Notes: generated by a model from the sequence alone, not told the origin. Counted from the first letter of the stretch, positions 29,994-40,123 are shown. The stretch is 64,000 nt of DNA from Alteromonas sp. RKMC-009 (GCF_003584565.2 NZ_CP032914.1:1-64000); one strand, 5' to 3'. A program made the numbers and translations.

Positions 29994-30220
29994 ATATCTA
30001 TATTTCCTATGCCTAAAATTGCACTTTTTCTGAAGAAAAATATACTTTAGTAGTCTAAACACTGCCACAATTGGAGCAATTAAAATGGGCGATGTCGGAG
30101 ACTGAACAAAAAACGTCACCATATGAAAACTGTAGACTAGCAGGGCTGTGGGAGCAGCTTATTATCCATGCTTTTTGCCGACAAGAGGGATAACCTGATT
30201 GAAGTAGCCCTCTTATTTTC

Positions 30221-32695
30221 CTAGACAATGAATTTATCCCATTTCCCGTAGCTTGCTCTGATATGACCTTTTCGTAAACTCAACCCAATTAGCAATGCGC
30301 CACATAGCAAGCTTGAAACAATTGAAACCAGAGGGGCACCGAACAGAAATGGCGTGGTAAATAATGCCATGCCTAGAGGAACAAGCGCATAACGTGCCAA
30401 GCGCCCAGACTCGGCAGTAGCAGTAACAACGACTGTCAGGACCAGAGCACCCACCACATGATCAGCATTAGCCATGCTGCCCTCGGTCCCCAGCGTCAAA
30501 CGAGTGAACATAAGCCAAACTCCCACAGGAATGCAGAGCGCAAGATTCCAGGGCAAAGTAACTCCTCCTGCAATCATGTCTTTAAATACTGTTATGGGAC
30601 CCCGTTCAAACTCTCTTTCATCACCCTCCCAGGCTCCTGTATCAGTATCGCCGGTAAAGAAAATACGTAGCAATGGGCGACCTTGCTTTTTACGACGCCA
30701 TAAGAATTCAGCAGTTGCCACCAGTTCATCCAGCGAATAAGGAATTTGAATCAACATGGCTAATGCACCAATCAGGCAAAGTGTACACCAGGTTCCAATA
30801 ACGATGGGCTGAATAATAATGAAGAAAATCGACACCACGCCTAATGGCACAATCATGATGCCGAACAGCATTACCAACCAGGGCATGGTGCGCCAGCGGC
30901 GGGTTGACCCCATCAGGCCGGTAAGAATTTCCAGCGCATAAGTCATAGCACCTAACCCGGCGTCGGGAACCGGCCACGCCTCAGATACCTCAGACGTGAT
31001 AATTTCTTCGGTGCCATTTTTCGGGTCACCGCTCCCGCCCGCAAAAAACGGTTCCCATACCGCGTCTATGTGTCCTAACTGGAAGGCACACAAATAGCGT
31101 GAAATAAAAAAGCCTACAAATGCAAGCAAAATAATAGGCATCCGTTGCACCCAGCTTGACGGATTAAACTCCCAACCGGGCGGAATATTGGGGCCGGTCT
31201 CCGCCGCTATTAGTGATACACCGGGCGTTGGCCGCGAGCACACGGCAAAAGCAATAATCTGCATGCCCACTAACGTGCCGTTCAGATAGGCCCCCGCCGT
31301 AGGAGCCCAGAACACCAACGGTGCCGAGAGGACCCAAAATCCGACAATCCCCGCGGCCCAGCGAGCCTGGCTCATTCGCCATGACAGACTTAAACCGGCA
31401 AACACCAGCAGTGCCAGTCCCGACCCCATGTCACTAATCGTCATTGCGCGGCTTTCATACCCCAACAAAAATGGCGCGGTTAACAACCAGAACGCCAACC
31501 CGATATTCATAAAGTGGGCCCAAATAAAGTTGTTATGGGCGGCACGATAATGATCTTCGTGCTTTTCACGAATTGCGTTGGCGTTAACGTCTTTTTCCTT
31601 CGCCGTTTGCATCCAGTCTGGCAAAGTGATGCCATTGGCTTTATACCAACCTGGCGGATCTTTTTTCAGATTGTCAATTAACGGTTCCAGTGCATCATAA
31701 ATGTGGTGCTGTGGTCGCCAATTTAACTGTTCCTTTACCCGGCTGATATTAAGGTCATAATGATCACTCGATAAATCAATCATGAATGGTTTGATGAACG
31801 GCTTTTCACCATGATCAAAGGCGTCAGGTACCACCGGCTCGGTTTTTTCTTCCAGCCAAGCTCCAGGTTTAGCAACATACTCCGGTATTTCGATGGTGTT
31901 CCACTCTCGCTCACCATAAATCAAATGACCAATTCGATTTTGCAGCGCCTGATAACCCATTACGCTGTCTTCGCCGGCCAATAGTACATTTTCTTTGGGC
32001 ACTTCATGGCGCTTTTTAACCAGCTCGGTAAACAATGACACCATATCGTCTTTATGCAAAAAAGCTTGTCCGGCCATTTTATCGCCCGAGTACACCCAAC
32101 TCTTAAATTGCCGCTCGTAAATGCGGGCGATCTGATAGCTTAAAGTGGGAACAGCGGTGTGGTCATCGTACAAGCCTGCCATTCGTAACAGGGTATAGGG
32201 AATTTTGCCATGATGGCTGCGAATGGCTTCTTCGGCATCGGCTTTAGACTGCGGATAGGTCCAGCCGGGCTCAATGGACGTATCCTCGGTGATTTTTTCT
32301 CCAGGGACCCCTGCCCGATGAATGAGCATGGTGGAGGAATAGATGAAATGATCCACATCAAAGCGCTGCAGTTCGGTTAGAAAATCCGCCGTCCCCTTTA
32401 CATTGAGAGCCTCATACAATGGGTTGTCTTCGCCCGAGAAATCATAATAGGCGGCAAGGTGAATCACGCAGGCAATATGACTGCCATGTTTTTCATGAAT
32501 TTTATACAGCGCAAGGGAAATGGAGTCTTTGGAGGTAAAATCGCACTCGTAACTTTCATCGGCACTTTCGCAAGGTGTCAAATCCAACCCAATAAGGTGA
32601 TAATCTTTTTTCAACATCCCACAAAGTGCACTGCCTACGCCGCCGGATGCACCAGTAATCAGAACAATCCGCTTTTCTGCTGCTTGTCGTGCCAT
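30221..32695 (-). CDS. SDR-SPW-VKOR fusion membrane protein
   Basis: 824 residues from ATG 32695, chosen for AAGGA at proper distance (an upstream GTG is at 32719). Residues 1-360 form an extended short-chain dehydrogenase with nucleotide-binding GASGGVGS near 14 and YPQSKAD (Tyr-x3-Lys). Residues about 385-490 are an SPW-repeat membrane region. From about 520 there is a vitamin K epoxide reductase-like domain with YLCAFQLGHIDAVW and the redox motif GTWCTLC near 635, followed by further membrane helices. VKOR domains pass electrons between quinone and protein thiols. Fusion with an SDR suggests a membrane redox enzyme of unknown substrate. It is divergent from the Rieske-FAD gene. Confidence 0.85.
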   Translation of the reverse strand: MARQAAEKRIVLITGASGGVGSALCGMLKKDYHLIGLDLTPCESADESYECDFTSKDSISLALYKIHEKHGSHIACVIHLAAYYDFSGEDNPLYEALNVKGTADFLTELQRFDVDHFIYSSTMLIHRAGVPGEKITEDTSIEPGWTYPQSKADAEEAIRSHHGKIPYTLLRMAGLYDDHTAVPTLSYQIARIYERQFKSWVYSGDKMAGQAFLHKDDMVSLFTELVKKRHEVPKENVLLAGEDSVMGYQALQNRIGHLIYGEREWNTIEIPEYVAKPGAWLEEKTEPVVPDAFDHGEKPFIKPFMIDLSSDHYDLNISRVKEQLNWRPQHHIYDALEPLIDNLKKDPPGWYKANGITLPDWMQTAKEKDVNANAIREKHEDHYRAAHNNFIWAHFMNIGLAFWLLTAPFLLGYESRAMTISDMGSGLALLVFAGLSLSWRMSQARWAAGIVGFWVLSAPLVFWAPTAGAYLNGTLVGMQIIAFAVCSRPTPGVSLIAAETGPNIPPGWEFNPSSWVQRMPIILLAFVGFFISRYLCAFQLGHIDAVWEPFFAGGSGDPKNGTEEIITSEVSEAWPVPDAGLGAMTYALEILTGLMGSTRRWRTMPWLVMLFGIMIVPLGVVSIFFIIIQPIVIGTWCTLCLIGALAMLIQIPYSLDELVATAEFLWRRKKQGRPLLRIFFTGDTDTGAWEGDEREFERGPITVFKDMIAGGVTLPWNLALCIPVGVWLMFTRLTLGTEGSMANADHVVGALVLTVVVTATAESGRLARYALVPLGMALFTTPFLFGAPLVSIVSSLLCGALLIGLSLRKGHIRASYGKWDKFIV

Positions 32696-32719
32696 CAATA
32701 AGTCCTTGCCTGAAACCAA

Positions 32720-33143
32720 AAATTAAGAGGGTTACTATTGAGTAACGAATCAAGCCGCGTTTCGGGTCATTGACAGAGAGAAGACGATGAAAATAGACAA
32801 AATCTAATCAAGTTCGGCAATTTAGGGAGACGCGCCGCGTCTGCTTAATAATCGATAATGCGATGAGACATTGTAAAACTTGCGAACGAAAGGAATATAC
32901 TTTGTAGTAAAAACACGATTGATTTGGGGATCCATCATGCAAGGAGCCTTTGCTGCCACACCGCGTTGGTTAATAAATGTCATAGACTTATGATTTTAAT
33001 TGAATAAGTAAGATTGCACGACCGCAAAATGAAATTTAATGTTTTCAATGCGCGAATAGGAATAAAACTTGATGGTTTAGAGTCTTGCAATACTTTCCTT
33101 GCTGGCACACGGTGTCGGCGCCCATTTGGATAAGGAGCCTCTC
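32720..33143. promoter_or_regulatory. Divergent promoter region with GC-rich palindrome
   Basis: This spacer separates the SDR-VKOR and Rieske-FAD genes. It contains agacgcgccgcgtct (32828-32842), a perfect 7-bp palindrome around one base, strikingly GC-rich in AT-rich surroundings and thus a candidate regulator-binding site. No coding frame is supportable. Confidence 0.4.
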
Positions 33144-34709
33144 ATGTCATTTATCTCAGCCGGTCCTGCAGATCGCCTTGAAAACCTCAAACCTAAACGC
33201 GTTACCCTTAACGATACAGAAATTCTTCTCATTCGTGACGGTGAAAACGTTTATGCCAGCAGCGCCGATTGCCCTCATAAAGGTGCGCCTCTTGAAGATG
33301 GTGCAGTATGTCGAGGCAAGTTGGTTTGCCCATGGCATAAAGGCACTTTTGATATCGCCTCTTCTGATGTATGCGAGCCACCTGCACTAACAGGATTATC
33401 TCGGTATGCGGTTGAAATACGTGACGGCGAGGTACTTGTGGATCCCGAACAGGCCACCGACAGCACCGATAAACGACAAAACCGACTAACTACAGTTAAC
33501 GCACATTCTCATATTGTGATTGTCGGCGCTGGCGCAGCAGGCGCTGCCGCTCTGCAAAGTCTGGCGAACAATCGTTACCACGGTCGGATCACTGTTGTTG
33601 ATCCAGAAGCAGATGCACCTTATGACCGAACAATGCTTACCAAAGCTGTGACAGCGGGCGACATGGAACCCGATGAGGTTGACCCCCTTGTTGATCAAGA
33701 CGACATGGATATCACAGAAGTTACACGCCTAGTGGCCAAAGTATCCGGAATTGATACTGCCGCCCATCAAATTGAGCTATATGATGGTCAGTCGTTGGCA
33801 TACGATCGATTACTTATTGCCACAGGCGGGATCCCCGTCCGGCCAGATTTACCTGGCGTTAATTTGTTGGGGATTCATACGCTTCGAAATATTGAGCATG
33901 TGGAACGTCTACTAGCTGACGTTGAAGACACGAACAATATTACCATTGTTGGCAACAGTTTTATTAGTCTGGAAGTGGCCGCTTCATTAAAGCAGCGTAG
34001 CGACAATATACGGGTAAAGGTTATCGCACCTGATGCGGTGCCGTTTGAAAAACAATTTGGAACCCAAATCGGGCAGTATTTCCGTGATTTACACGAGAAG
34101 CATGACGTCGAGTTTGTCGAGGGCACAGTAAGTGAATTTCATGGTACTGAAAAAGTAGCCGCAGTGAAGCTGGAAAGTGGCGAAATGTTGGAAGCCAATC
34201 TGGTGCTGCTAGCTACCGGCATAACGACTGATAAAGATTTACTCAATAGCTTTACATTAACGCATCAGGGACTGGTGAAAGTGAACGAATTCCTTGAAGC
34301 TGCTGAAGATGTCTATGCGGTGGGTGATATTACCAGCTATCCGTATAATGGCGAAGAAATGCACATTGAGCACTGGCGACTAGCCCAGCAGCATGGTCGT
34401 TGTGCAGCAGAAAATATACTCGCGAGCCTAGCCTACCCTGCCGAACGTAAAGCATTTGATCGCACTCCTTATTTCTGGACACAGCAATTTGATGTAAAGT
34501 TTGAATACGTAGGTCATGCAAAAGATTGGGACGAAATCGAAGCGGTGGGCACACCGGAAGATGAACAATACCTCGCTGTTTTTCGCAAAGATGGTAAGGA
34601 AATCGCCGTTCTGGCTAAAGGTTATCCTCAGTTGACAGCAAAAATGGTGATTGAGATGGACGACCATGTTGCGCTGTCATCGCTAAAAGCTGTACTTGAA
34701 GCTGCTTAA
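33144..34709 (+). CDS. Rieske-type FAD-dependent oxidoreductase (AIFM3-like)
   Basis: 521 residues from ATG 33144, preceded by AAGGAG. The N-terminal Rieske [2Fe-2S] domain has Cys43-x-His45 (CPHKGAPL) and Cys62-x2-His65 (CPWHKG). After about residue 120 comes a ferredoxin-reductase-type flavoprotein with FAD-binding IVIVGAGAAGAAAL, an NAD-binding ITIVGNSFISLEVAA and the C-terminal AVGDI FAD motif near 395. It would move electrons from NAD(P)H through FAD to the iron-sulfur centre. Context next to the oxidase cluster suggests a respiratory or detoxifying electron-transfer role. Substrate unknown. Confidence 0.9.
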   Translation: MSFISAGPADRLENLKPKRVTLNDTEILLIRDGENVYASSADCPHKGAPLEDGAVCRGKLVCPWHKGTFDIASSDVCEPPALTGLSRYAVEIRDGEVLVDPEQATDSTDKRQNRLTTVNAHSHIVIVGAGAAGAAALQSLANNRYHGRITVVDPEADAPYDRTMLTKAVTAGDMEPDEVDPLVDQDDMDITEVTRLVAKVSGIDTAAHQIELYDGQSLAYDRLLIATGGIPVRPDLPGVNLLGIHTLRNIEHVERLLADVEDTNNITIVGNSFISLEVAASLKQRSDNIRVKVIAPDAVPFEKQFGTQIGQYFRDLHEKHDVEFVEGTVSEFHGTEKVAAVKLESGEMLEANLVLLATGITTDKDLLNSFTLTHQGLVKVNEFLEAAEDVYAVGDITSYPYNGEEMHIEHWRLAQQHGRCAAENILASLAYPAERKAFDRTPYFWTQQFDVKFEYVGHAKDWDEIEAVGTPEDEQYLAVFRKDGKEIAVLAKGYPQLTAKMVIEMDDHVALSSLKAVLEAA

Positions 34710-34818
34710 TTAACAAGCTTTGATTTGGTGACGAGAAAGCACGTAATGGCGCGCTTTCTATGACAAGATTGCTAACTATTCTCCGAGGCCGGTAGTCCTC
34801 ACGTACAAATCCTTCTGA

Positions 34819-35622
34819 TTAAACAGTCAGCGATTTTCGTTGTAGCTGTCTATACCAGCGATGCCCCACCCAAAATGCTGCGGTGATGTAGGGCACTCCA
34901 CCTACTACCCACATGATAAGTCCCGCTAATTGCTGATCGGCAAGGTTGCGGGATTCACCGTAAAAAGGAGTGCTGCCAAAGGTAAGAAATGCACCTAAAA
35001 AGCCCGTGTGCATTAGCGTCACCAACAGTGCCAGCAACGCATAGGGAACTTTACGGGTAAAGGCATGTAAGCAGGCCCACCAAAACCATACCGCCGATAT
35101 CAGAAAGCAGGCGTGTTCGAATACGTGAATCCAGGGATTCTCCAACGCCAACATATAAAATTTCGGGATGTGCCAGAACCAGATCATCATACCGTGAAAG
35201 TAGGTGCATACCATCGGATATTGAGTGATTTTAAATGCATATTTCCATAATCTTTCCCCATATGCTCCACAAGCCCTGTAGAACTGTGGCAATGGCCGAG
35301 CCAAAGCGAAAGCTGGCGCTATTATTACCATCATAAGCATATGCTGGGTCATATGCGCAGCAGAGCTATGTTCAGCCCATTCGTCCAACGGACCCAAAAT
35401 GGTAAAAAAGGTGATCAAAATGGTGATATGAAATAGCCATCTCCGCCATACAACTGCGGTAGCGTAGCGGCAGCCCCATACATAGATTATCCAGAATATC
35501 AGTACTATCACCGCCGTAAGGCTAGCGGAAAACGCGTCCTGGCCACCACTAGTAAAGGGGTTGTGCGCCCATGCACCGGTTGACCAAAGCAATAACGTTG
35601 CTACGAAAATAATTAAATACAT
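34819..35622 (-). CDS. ctaG: CtaG-type (caa3) cytochrome oxidase assembly protein
   Basis: 267 residues with a signal-like N-terminus (ending AWAHNP) and about seven membrane segments. Histidine-rich motifs AEHSSAAHMTQHMLMMVIIA and FEHACFLISAVWFWW are typical of the caa3_CtaG family, which helps insert copper into heme-copper oxidases. It overlaps the preceding small membrane gene by 10 bases and is the last gene of the operon 39159-34819. Confidence 0.88.
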   Translation of the reverse strand: MYLIIFVATLLLWSTGAWAHNPFTSGGQDAFSASLTAVIVLIFWIIYVWGCRYATAVVWRRWLFHITILITFFTILGPLDEWAEHSSAAHMTQHMLMMVIIAPAFALARPLPQFYRACGAYGERLWKYAFKITQYPMVCTYFHGMMIWFWHIPKFYMLALENPWIHVFEHACFLISAVWFWWACLHAFTRKVPYALLALLVTLMHTGFLGAFLTFGSTPFYGESRNLADQQLAGLIMWVVGGVPYITAAFWVGHRWYRQLQRKSLTV

Positions 35623-35954
35623 GGTGCCATCGCCAAAAGAGGAATGCCAACAGCCAGCGTCGAAATGGCCGAGGCAAGATAACTTGTCGCCGCTACACGC
35701 AGTAAAAAGCGCGGCTCATTTTCGGCATTTGCCGCTACGCGCCACGACTTAAAGGCGCAAATTCCCAAATAGATAACAATAAGAAACGTAGGAATTAAAA
35801 AACTAAGGTTTATCCAATTAAATGGGCCCGCCCCGGCCGCAGGTTTTGCCAGCTGACAAGCCACCGCGACACCGCCATAAGTAAATACAAACCAGGTCGC
35901 CCAAATCACAAACCCGGCCACAAGATGCCAAGGGTGCGCGCGGGAAACTTTCAT
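35613..35954 (-). CDS. Small membrane protein of the oxidase operon
   Basis: 113 residues with three hydrophobic segments (about 11-32, 45-66, 83-110). It overlaps the subunit I-III gene by 4 bases and ctaG by 10, so it is translationally coupled to both. Position suggests an accessory or subunit-IV-like polypeptide of the oxidase. No named family recognised. Confidence 0.65.
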   Translation of the reverse strand: MKVSRAHPWHLVAGFVIWATWFVFTYGGVAVACQLAKPAAGAGPFNWINLSFLIPTFLIVIYLGICAFKSWRVAANAENEPRFLLRVAATSYLASAISTLAVGIPLLAMAPCI

Positions 35955-38458
35955 TTAGCCTCCCATATTATTGGTAAGATCAAAAAGCTTGCGAAGCTTA
36001 GCCAAAAAATAACAAGTGTAAACAACCACATGGGACTCATTACGACAATTTCATAGGGCAGCTTTGTACTGATGTGATCATAACTAACTCGCAGTGCCTG
36101 GAGCGTAGTGGTGATCACGCTGATGATACTGTGGAACAGCAAAAAGGCCAGCATCACCAACAGTACGGCATCATACGCATTAGTCGTAAATTGCAGGTCA
36201 CTCGAAACGGTGATAAAAGCCAATAGCCCAACATGACCCATTCCACAGGCTGAAACGAGCCACAGCCACTTAGCGAGCGGCTTTTCTTGCTCACGGCGCA
36301 AATATCGGTTCAGACGGCGATAAAAAGCCACTGCAATGGTCAGTAATATACCGCTTAGGCCCATTAAAACTGGTGAAATTGCAGACACGTCAGGTAAGGT
36401 TTTATTCGGTGAAACTGTCCACAAATATAGCCAACCGAAAAGCAGCGACAAATATAAGGTGCCGTCAGCTAACAGAGTCACACACATACCCCATAACCCT
36501 GGCCCGTCAAAGGTGCGCGAGTGCAGAGGCGGCTCTCCCCGGCTCGCTTCTTCATCCGTCAGTGGTGCCATCGTCTTGTGCGTGCCGTTCTCCCAACTCC
36601 AGCGTAAAAAGAAGCCTAGACCCAAAATGGCCAAAAAGATGCCGACCATATACGCTTTAGACACCAGGCTGATGCACAACCCCGCCAGGGTAGCCGCACA
36701 AATTAGGGGCCACCACGAATGGCTGGGAATATGAATAACTTCTTTTAGCTTGCCACTAATCGCATCTGTTCCATACAGTTCCCGTCGCCCGTGCTTAATA
36801 CTTTTTAAGCCATGTTCGCCAGCTGGAATGCTATTAATCAACGACGGGTCGTCCCATAGTGGATGACGTGATTTTACCTCAGGGATACTGGCAAAATTGT
36901 AAGATACCGGCGGCATGCCCGTGGCCCATTCCAATGTATCAGCTTGCCAAGGGTTAGATGAAGCCTTTCGACCATATCGAAAATGTAGCGTCACATCTAA
37001 GACGAGCATTAAAATACCAATCGCGAGCACGAAGCCACCAATGGAAGAACTCAGATTTAACCAATCCCAGCCCAGGCCACTTTCGTAAGTAAACACTCGG
37101 CGTGGCATGCCCAACAGACCAGTTAGGTGCATGATCAGAAACGTTGAATTAAATCCGACAAACACCAAGCCAAACGCCCAGCGTCCCATTCTCATAGACG
37201 GCATTCGTCCGGAAAAATGGGGCAACCAGTAATATAGGGCGGCGATCAGCGGAAAGAACATACCGCCAATAAGCACATAATGAAAATGTGCCACTACAAA
37301 GTGCGTATCGTGCACCTGCCAGTCAAAGGGCACCAGTGCTAGCATCACACCTGTCAACCCACCGCAAACGAAGATAAACAAAAAGCCAAAAATCCATAGC
37401 ATCGGCAGTTCAAACCGCACACGGCCTACCCACAATGTCGTTAACCAAACGAAAATCTGAATGCCTGTGGGAATCGCCACCAGCATGCTGGCAATGGAAA
37501 AAAATGCCTGGGCCAAATGAGGGATCCCAACGGTAAACATGTGGTGTACCCATAAGCCAAAACTGATAAACCCAGTGATGATTACTGATAACACAACCCA
37601 ACGATATCCCACCAGAGGTCGACCCGCGAACACTGGCAATATAGTGGAGACCATACCCGCTGCCGGCAGAAAAATAATGTAAACTTCAGGATGGCCGAAT
37701 AGCCAGAACAAATGCTGCCATAAAATAGGGTCACCACCAGCGTTAGGATCAAAAAAAGGCATTTGCGCTGCCCGCTCAAGCTCTAACAGAATGCTAGCCA
37801 GAATCAGCGGAGGAAAACCGAACACGATCATTAACGCCATCGCGAGAATATACCAGCAGAAAATAGGCATTTTGCTCAAACTCATGCCCGGCGCTCTCGT
37901 ACGCAAAATCGAGACGGTAAGCTCAATACCTGCCGATACTGCAGATATTTCTACAAAAGTCACTCCGAGTAGCCAGAAGTCTGAGCCCGCACCAGCGGAA
38001 TAGTCGTCGCTGGATAAGGGTGTGTACATAAACCAGCCCGAATTAGGCGCGATGCCTAGCACCAGACTTGACAGCAAAATCAGCCCTCCAAAGAGGTAAC
38101 AGTAATAGCCTAAGGCGCTCAAACGGGGAAAGACTAGATCGCGCGTGCCGATCATCTTTGGAATAAGATACATCGCCGCGCCTTCCAGAACCGGAATGGC
38201 AAACAAGAACATCATAATAGTGCCGTGCATAGTAAAAACCTGTGAATACAGGTCGGCAGTAATGAGTGTCTGACCTGGCAACGCCAATTGCGAGCGGATC
38301 AGCATTGCCAGCAAAATACCTACGAGGAAAAACATCACCCCGGTTAGCATGAATCGTTGACTGATAGAAGTATGGTTTACCGCTGCAAGATTGCCCCACC
38401 CAGGTAGGTTATCCCACACCTTGGCAAAATTTTTGTGAAGTTCTGATTTGCCATTCAT
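35951..38458 (-). CDS. ctaD: Cytochrome c oxidase subunits I and III, fused
   Basis: 835 residues. Subunit I (about 1-540) shows heme a ligand MHGTIMMF near 74, the CuB ligands and cross-linked Tyr in GHPEVYIIFLP near 253, VHHMFTVG near 303 and AHFHYVLIGG near 392. After a soluble linker (about 545-635) the C-terminal 200 residues are a subunit III-like region starting SRTFDGPGLWGMCVTLLADG. Such I-III fusions are known in caa3-type oxidases. The enzyme reduces O2 to water and pumps protons in the inner membrane. ATGA overlap with coxB upstream. Confidence 0.93.
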   Translation of the reverse strand: MNGKSELHKNFAKVWDNLPGWGNLAAVNHTSISQRFMLTGVMFFLVGILLAMLIRSQLALPGQTLITADLYSQVFTMHGTIMMFLFAIPVLEGAAMYLIPKMIGTRDLVFPRLSALGYYCYLFGGLILLSSLVLGIAPNSGWFMYTPLSSDDYSAGAGSDFWLLGVTFVEISAVSAGIELTVSILRTRAPGMSLSKMPIFCWYILAMALMIVFGFPPLILASILLELERAAQMPFFDPNAGGDPILWQHLFWLFGHPEVYIIFLPAAGMVSTILPVFAGRPLVGYRWVVLSVIITGFISFGLWVHHMFTVGIPHLAQAFFSIASMLVAIPTGIQIFVWLTTLWVGRVRFELPMLWIFGFLFIFVCGGLTGVMLALVPFDWQVHDTHFVVAHFHYVLIGGMFFPLIAALYYWLPHFSGRMPSMRMGRWAFGLVFVGFNSTFLIMHLTGLLGMPRRVFTYESGLGWDWLNLSSSIGGFVLAIGILMLVLDVTLHFRYGRKASSNPWQADTLEWATGMPPVSYNFASIPEVKSRHPLWDDPSLINSIPAGEHGLKSIKHGRRELYGTDAISGKLKEVIHIPSHSWWPLICAATLAGLCISLVSKAYMVGIFLAILGLGFFLRWSWENGTHKTMAPLTDEEASRGEPPLHSRTFDGPGLWGMCVTLLADGTLYLSLLFGWLYLWTVSPNKTLPDVSAISPVLMGLSGILLTIAVAFYRRLNRYLRREQEKPLAKWLWLVSACGMGHVGLLAFITVSSDLQFTTNAYDAVLLVMLAFLLFHSIISVITTTLQALRVSYDHISTKLPYEIVVMSPMWLFTLVIFWLSFASFLILPIIWEAK

Positions 38459-39159
38459 TGTGTTTTACCTTGTTGGGCTAGCCATGCATCAAACTTCTCA
38501 GCAGAATGAGCAATGACTTTAAAATGCATTTTAGCGTGAGAAAGGCCGCAATATTCGGCGCATTGGCCACCGAACTCACCTACCTCATCGGCTTGCAAAC
38601 GCACGATATTCGTGTGCCCCGGTATCGCATCAATCTTTCCCCCTAGCCGCGGCACCCAGAAGCCATGAATCACGTCCGCACTAGTCACATGAATATCAAT
38701 TGGCGTATCGACAGGAATATGAATTTCATCTGTTAGTTCAATATCATGTTGCGGATATGTTACATCCCACGCCCATTGTCTGGCATGCACATCAATCCGC
38801 ACAGCGCGCTCATCAGCCCAAGGCAGCATAATATTCCCAGCTGGAATACCAAAAATGAGCAATACGGTTATGCCCACCGTGGGTAACACAATACCGCCCC
38901 ACAAAACCATTCGAGTAAGAACACGTTTTACATCTGCATCGCTATATTTACGATTGCGTCGGAAGCTGGCATACCACCAGAGTGAGCAAATCCCCAGTAA
39001 TACCACGACTCCAGCCGTGAGCATGCCCCACCAGATTGTGGTAACCGCCTTGGCTGACGGACCTGCCGGGGCGAGAATGGAATACGGCTCACTGCAACCT
39101 GCCAACAATAAGGCACTGGCAGTGAAAAGATATTCTGTTACTCTATTTACCAAACTCAC
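38455..39159 (-). CDS. coxB: Cytochrome c oxidase subunit II, lipoprotein
   Basis: 234 residues. Lipoprotein signal with lipobox LAGC (Cys22), two membrane helices (about 40-62 and 82-105) and a periplasmic cupredoxin domain. The CuA ligands are present: His in DVIHGFWVPRL, and GGQCAEYCGLSHAKMHF near 197-213 (two Cys, His, Met). No CxxCH is present, so it lacks the fused cytochrome c of many caa3 oxidases. First gene of the operon; the divergent DUF2231 gene starts 32 bp away. Confidence 0.93.
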   Translation of the reverse strand: MSLVNRVTEYLFTASALLLAGCSEPYSILAPAGPSAKAVTTIWWGMLTAGVVVLLGICSLWWYASFRRNRKYSDADVKRVLTRMVLWGGIVLPTVGITVLLIFGIPAGNIMLPWADERAVRIDVHARQWAWDVTYPQHDIELTDEIHIPVDTPIDIHVTSADVIHGFWVPRLGGKIDAIPGHTNIVRLQADEVGEFGGQCAEYCGLSHAKMHFKVIAHSAEKFDAWLAQQGKTQ

Positions 39160-39191
39160 TCCTTAAACGGTATTCAGGATCTGACGCTTCT

Positions 39192-39674
39192 ATGTCAAAT
39201 TCAATAATCAGCAGCCGCGCTTCACTTAGGGGGCATGCACTACATCCAGCCCTGATCCATTTTCCTATCGCGTTTTTGCTCATACTCATTGTCACAGATA
39301 TTGTATTTATCGTTACCAGCGATCCTTTCTGGGCTGAAGCCAGTTTTTGGCTTACTGCTGCTGGACTGGCATTTGGTGTTTTGGCCAGCCTTGCCGGGGC
39401 CATTGATGTTTTTACTGTACGTATTATTCGCCATATTGTCGCAGCCTGGGCTCACGCCGTTCTTGCAGTAATGACGCTATCGCTGACCACATTAAACCTT
39501 ACCTTACGCTTAGGCGATGACCCCGGCGAACTTATTAATCCCTGGGGAATCTATGTCAGCGTTCTGGCTGGCATCCTTATCGGTATTACTGGGTTCTTGG
39601 GCGCTCAACTGGTTTTTGCGTACGGCGTGGGTGTTAACGAGCCTCAAAATAGTGAACGCCAAGTTGAGCCCTAG
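39192..39674 (+). CDS. DUF2231 membrane protein
   Basis: 160 residues with four membrane segments. The N-terminus LRGHALHPALIHFPIAFLLI is the DUF2231 signature (paired His/Pro at the start of the first helix). Members often accompany cytochrome or metal-handling genes; function unknown. Transcribed divergently from coxB and convergent with the next gene, with a 4-base overlap of the 3' ends. Confidence 0.85.
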   Translation: MSNSIISSRASLRGHALHPALIHFPIAFLLILIVTDIVFIVTSDPFWAEASFWLTAAGLAFGVLASLAGAIDVFTVRIIRHIVAAWAHAVLAVMTLSLTTLNLTLRLGDDPGELINPWGIYVSVLAGILIGITGFLGAQLVFAYGVGVNEPQNSERQVEP

Positions 39675-40123
39675 ATTGGCCATGCCACAAAACCAGGTGC
39701 AGCAGGTTTTGTCAGGACCACAAACAGTATGCTTCCTACGCAGCAAAATATCGCTATCAGAAAGACCCAGCTAAAGCCTGCCAGATAGCGCATTTCCTGG
39801 CGTTCAAGGCGCGTTATCAGTAGGCCAAGGCTCGCGTGCAATATCACCAGTATCGTCACAATGGTTAGTTTCACCATCAGCCAGAAAGTGAGGGTGTCGT
39901 TTATTACAAAGACCAATGTTCCCGCAATAATAGAAATGATCGCCGCGGGCGAAGCCACATACGCGAATATCAGCCGCGCTACCGACCCCATTCCAAATGG
40001 AATATCAATAAAGTCTTCGCGCATTTTCGACTCAGTAGCAATTAAGATTGGCAAATACAACACGGTTGCCAACCAGATTAGAAGACCGAAGATGTGAAGA
40101 CCTAAAAGCCAGAGCATGAGCAA
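39671..40123 (-). CDS. CopD/HemJ-like four-helix membrane protein
   Basis: 150 residues, four membrane helices. The start LWLLGLHIFGLLIWLATVLYLPIL has the His of the first helix common to HemJ and CopD-like proteins, and the helix-3 region KLTIVTILVILHASLGLLI has a second. Could bind heme or copper and serve the adjacent oxidase. Exact family uncertain. Confidence 0.65.
   Translation of the reverse strand: MLMLWLLGLHIFGLLIWLATVLYLPILIATESKMREDFIDIPFGMGSVARLIFAYVASPAAIISIIAGTLVFVINDTLTFWLMVKLTIVTILVILHASLGLLITRLERQEMRYLAGFSWVFLIAIFCCVGSILFVVLTKPAAPGFVAWPI

Noticed and set aside
34734..34759. agaaagc...gctttct hairpin between converging genes
   Set aside because: Short stem with a 12-base loop and no T-tract; too weak to call a terminator.
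34890..34905. acctactacc, resembling the Ter-like core
   Set aside because: Inside the CtaG coding region with a mismatch in the core and no flanking match.
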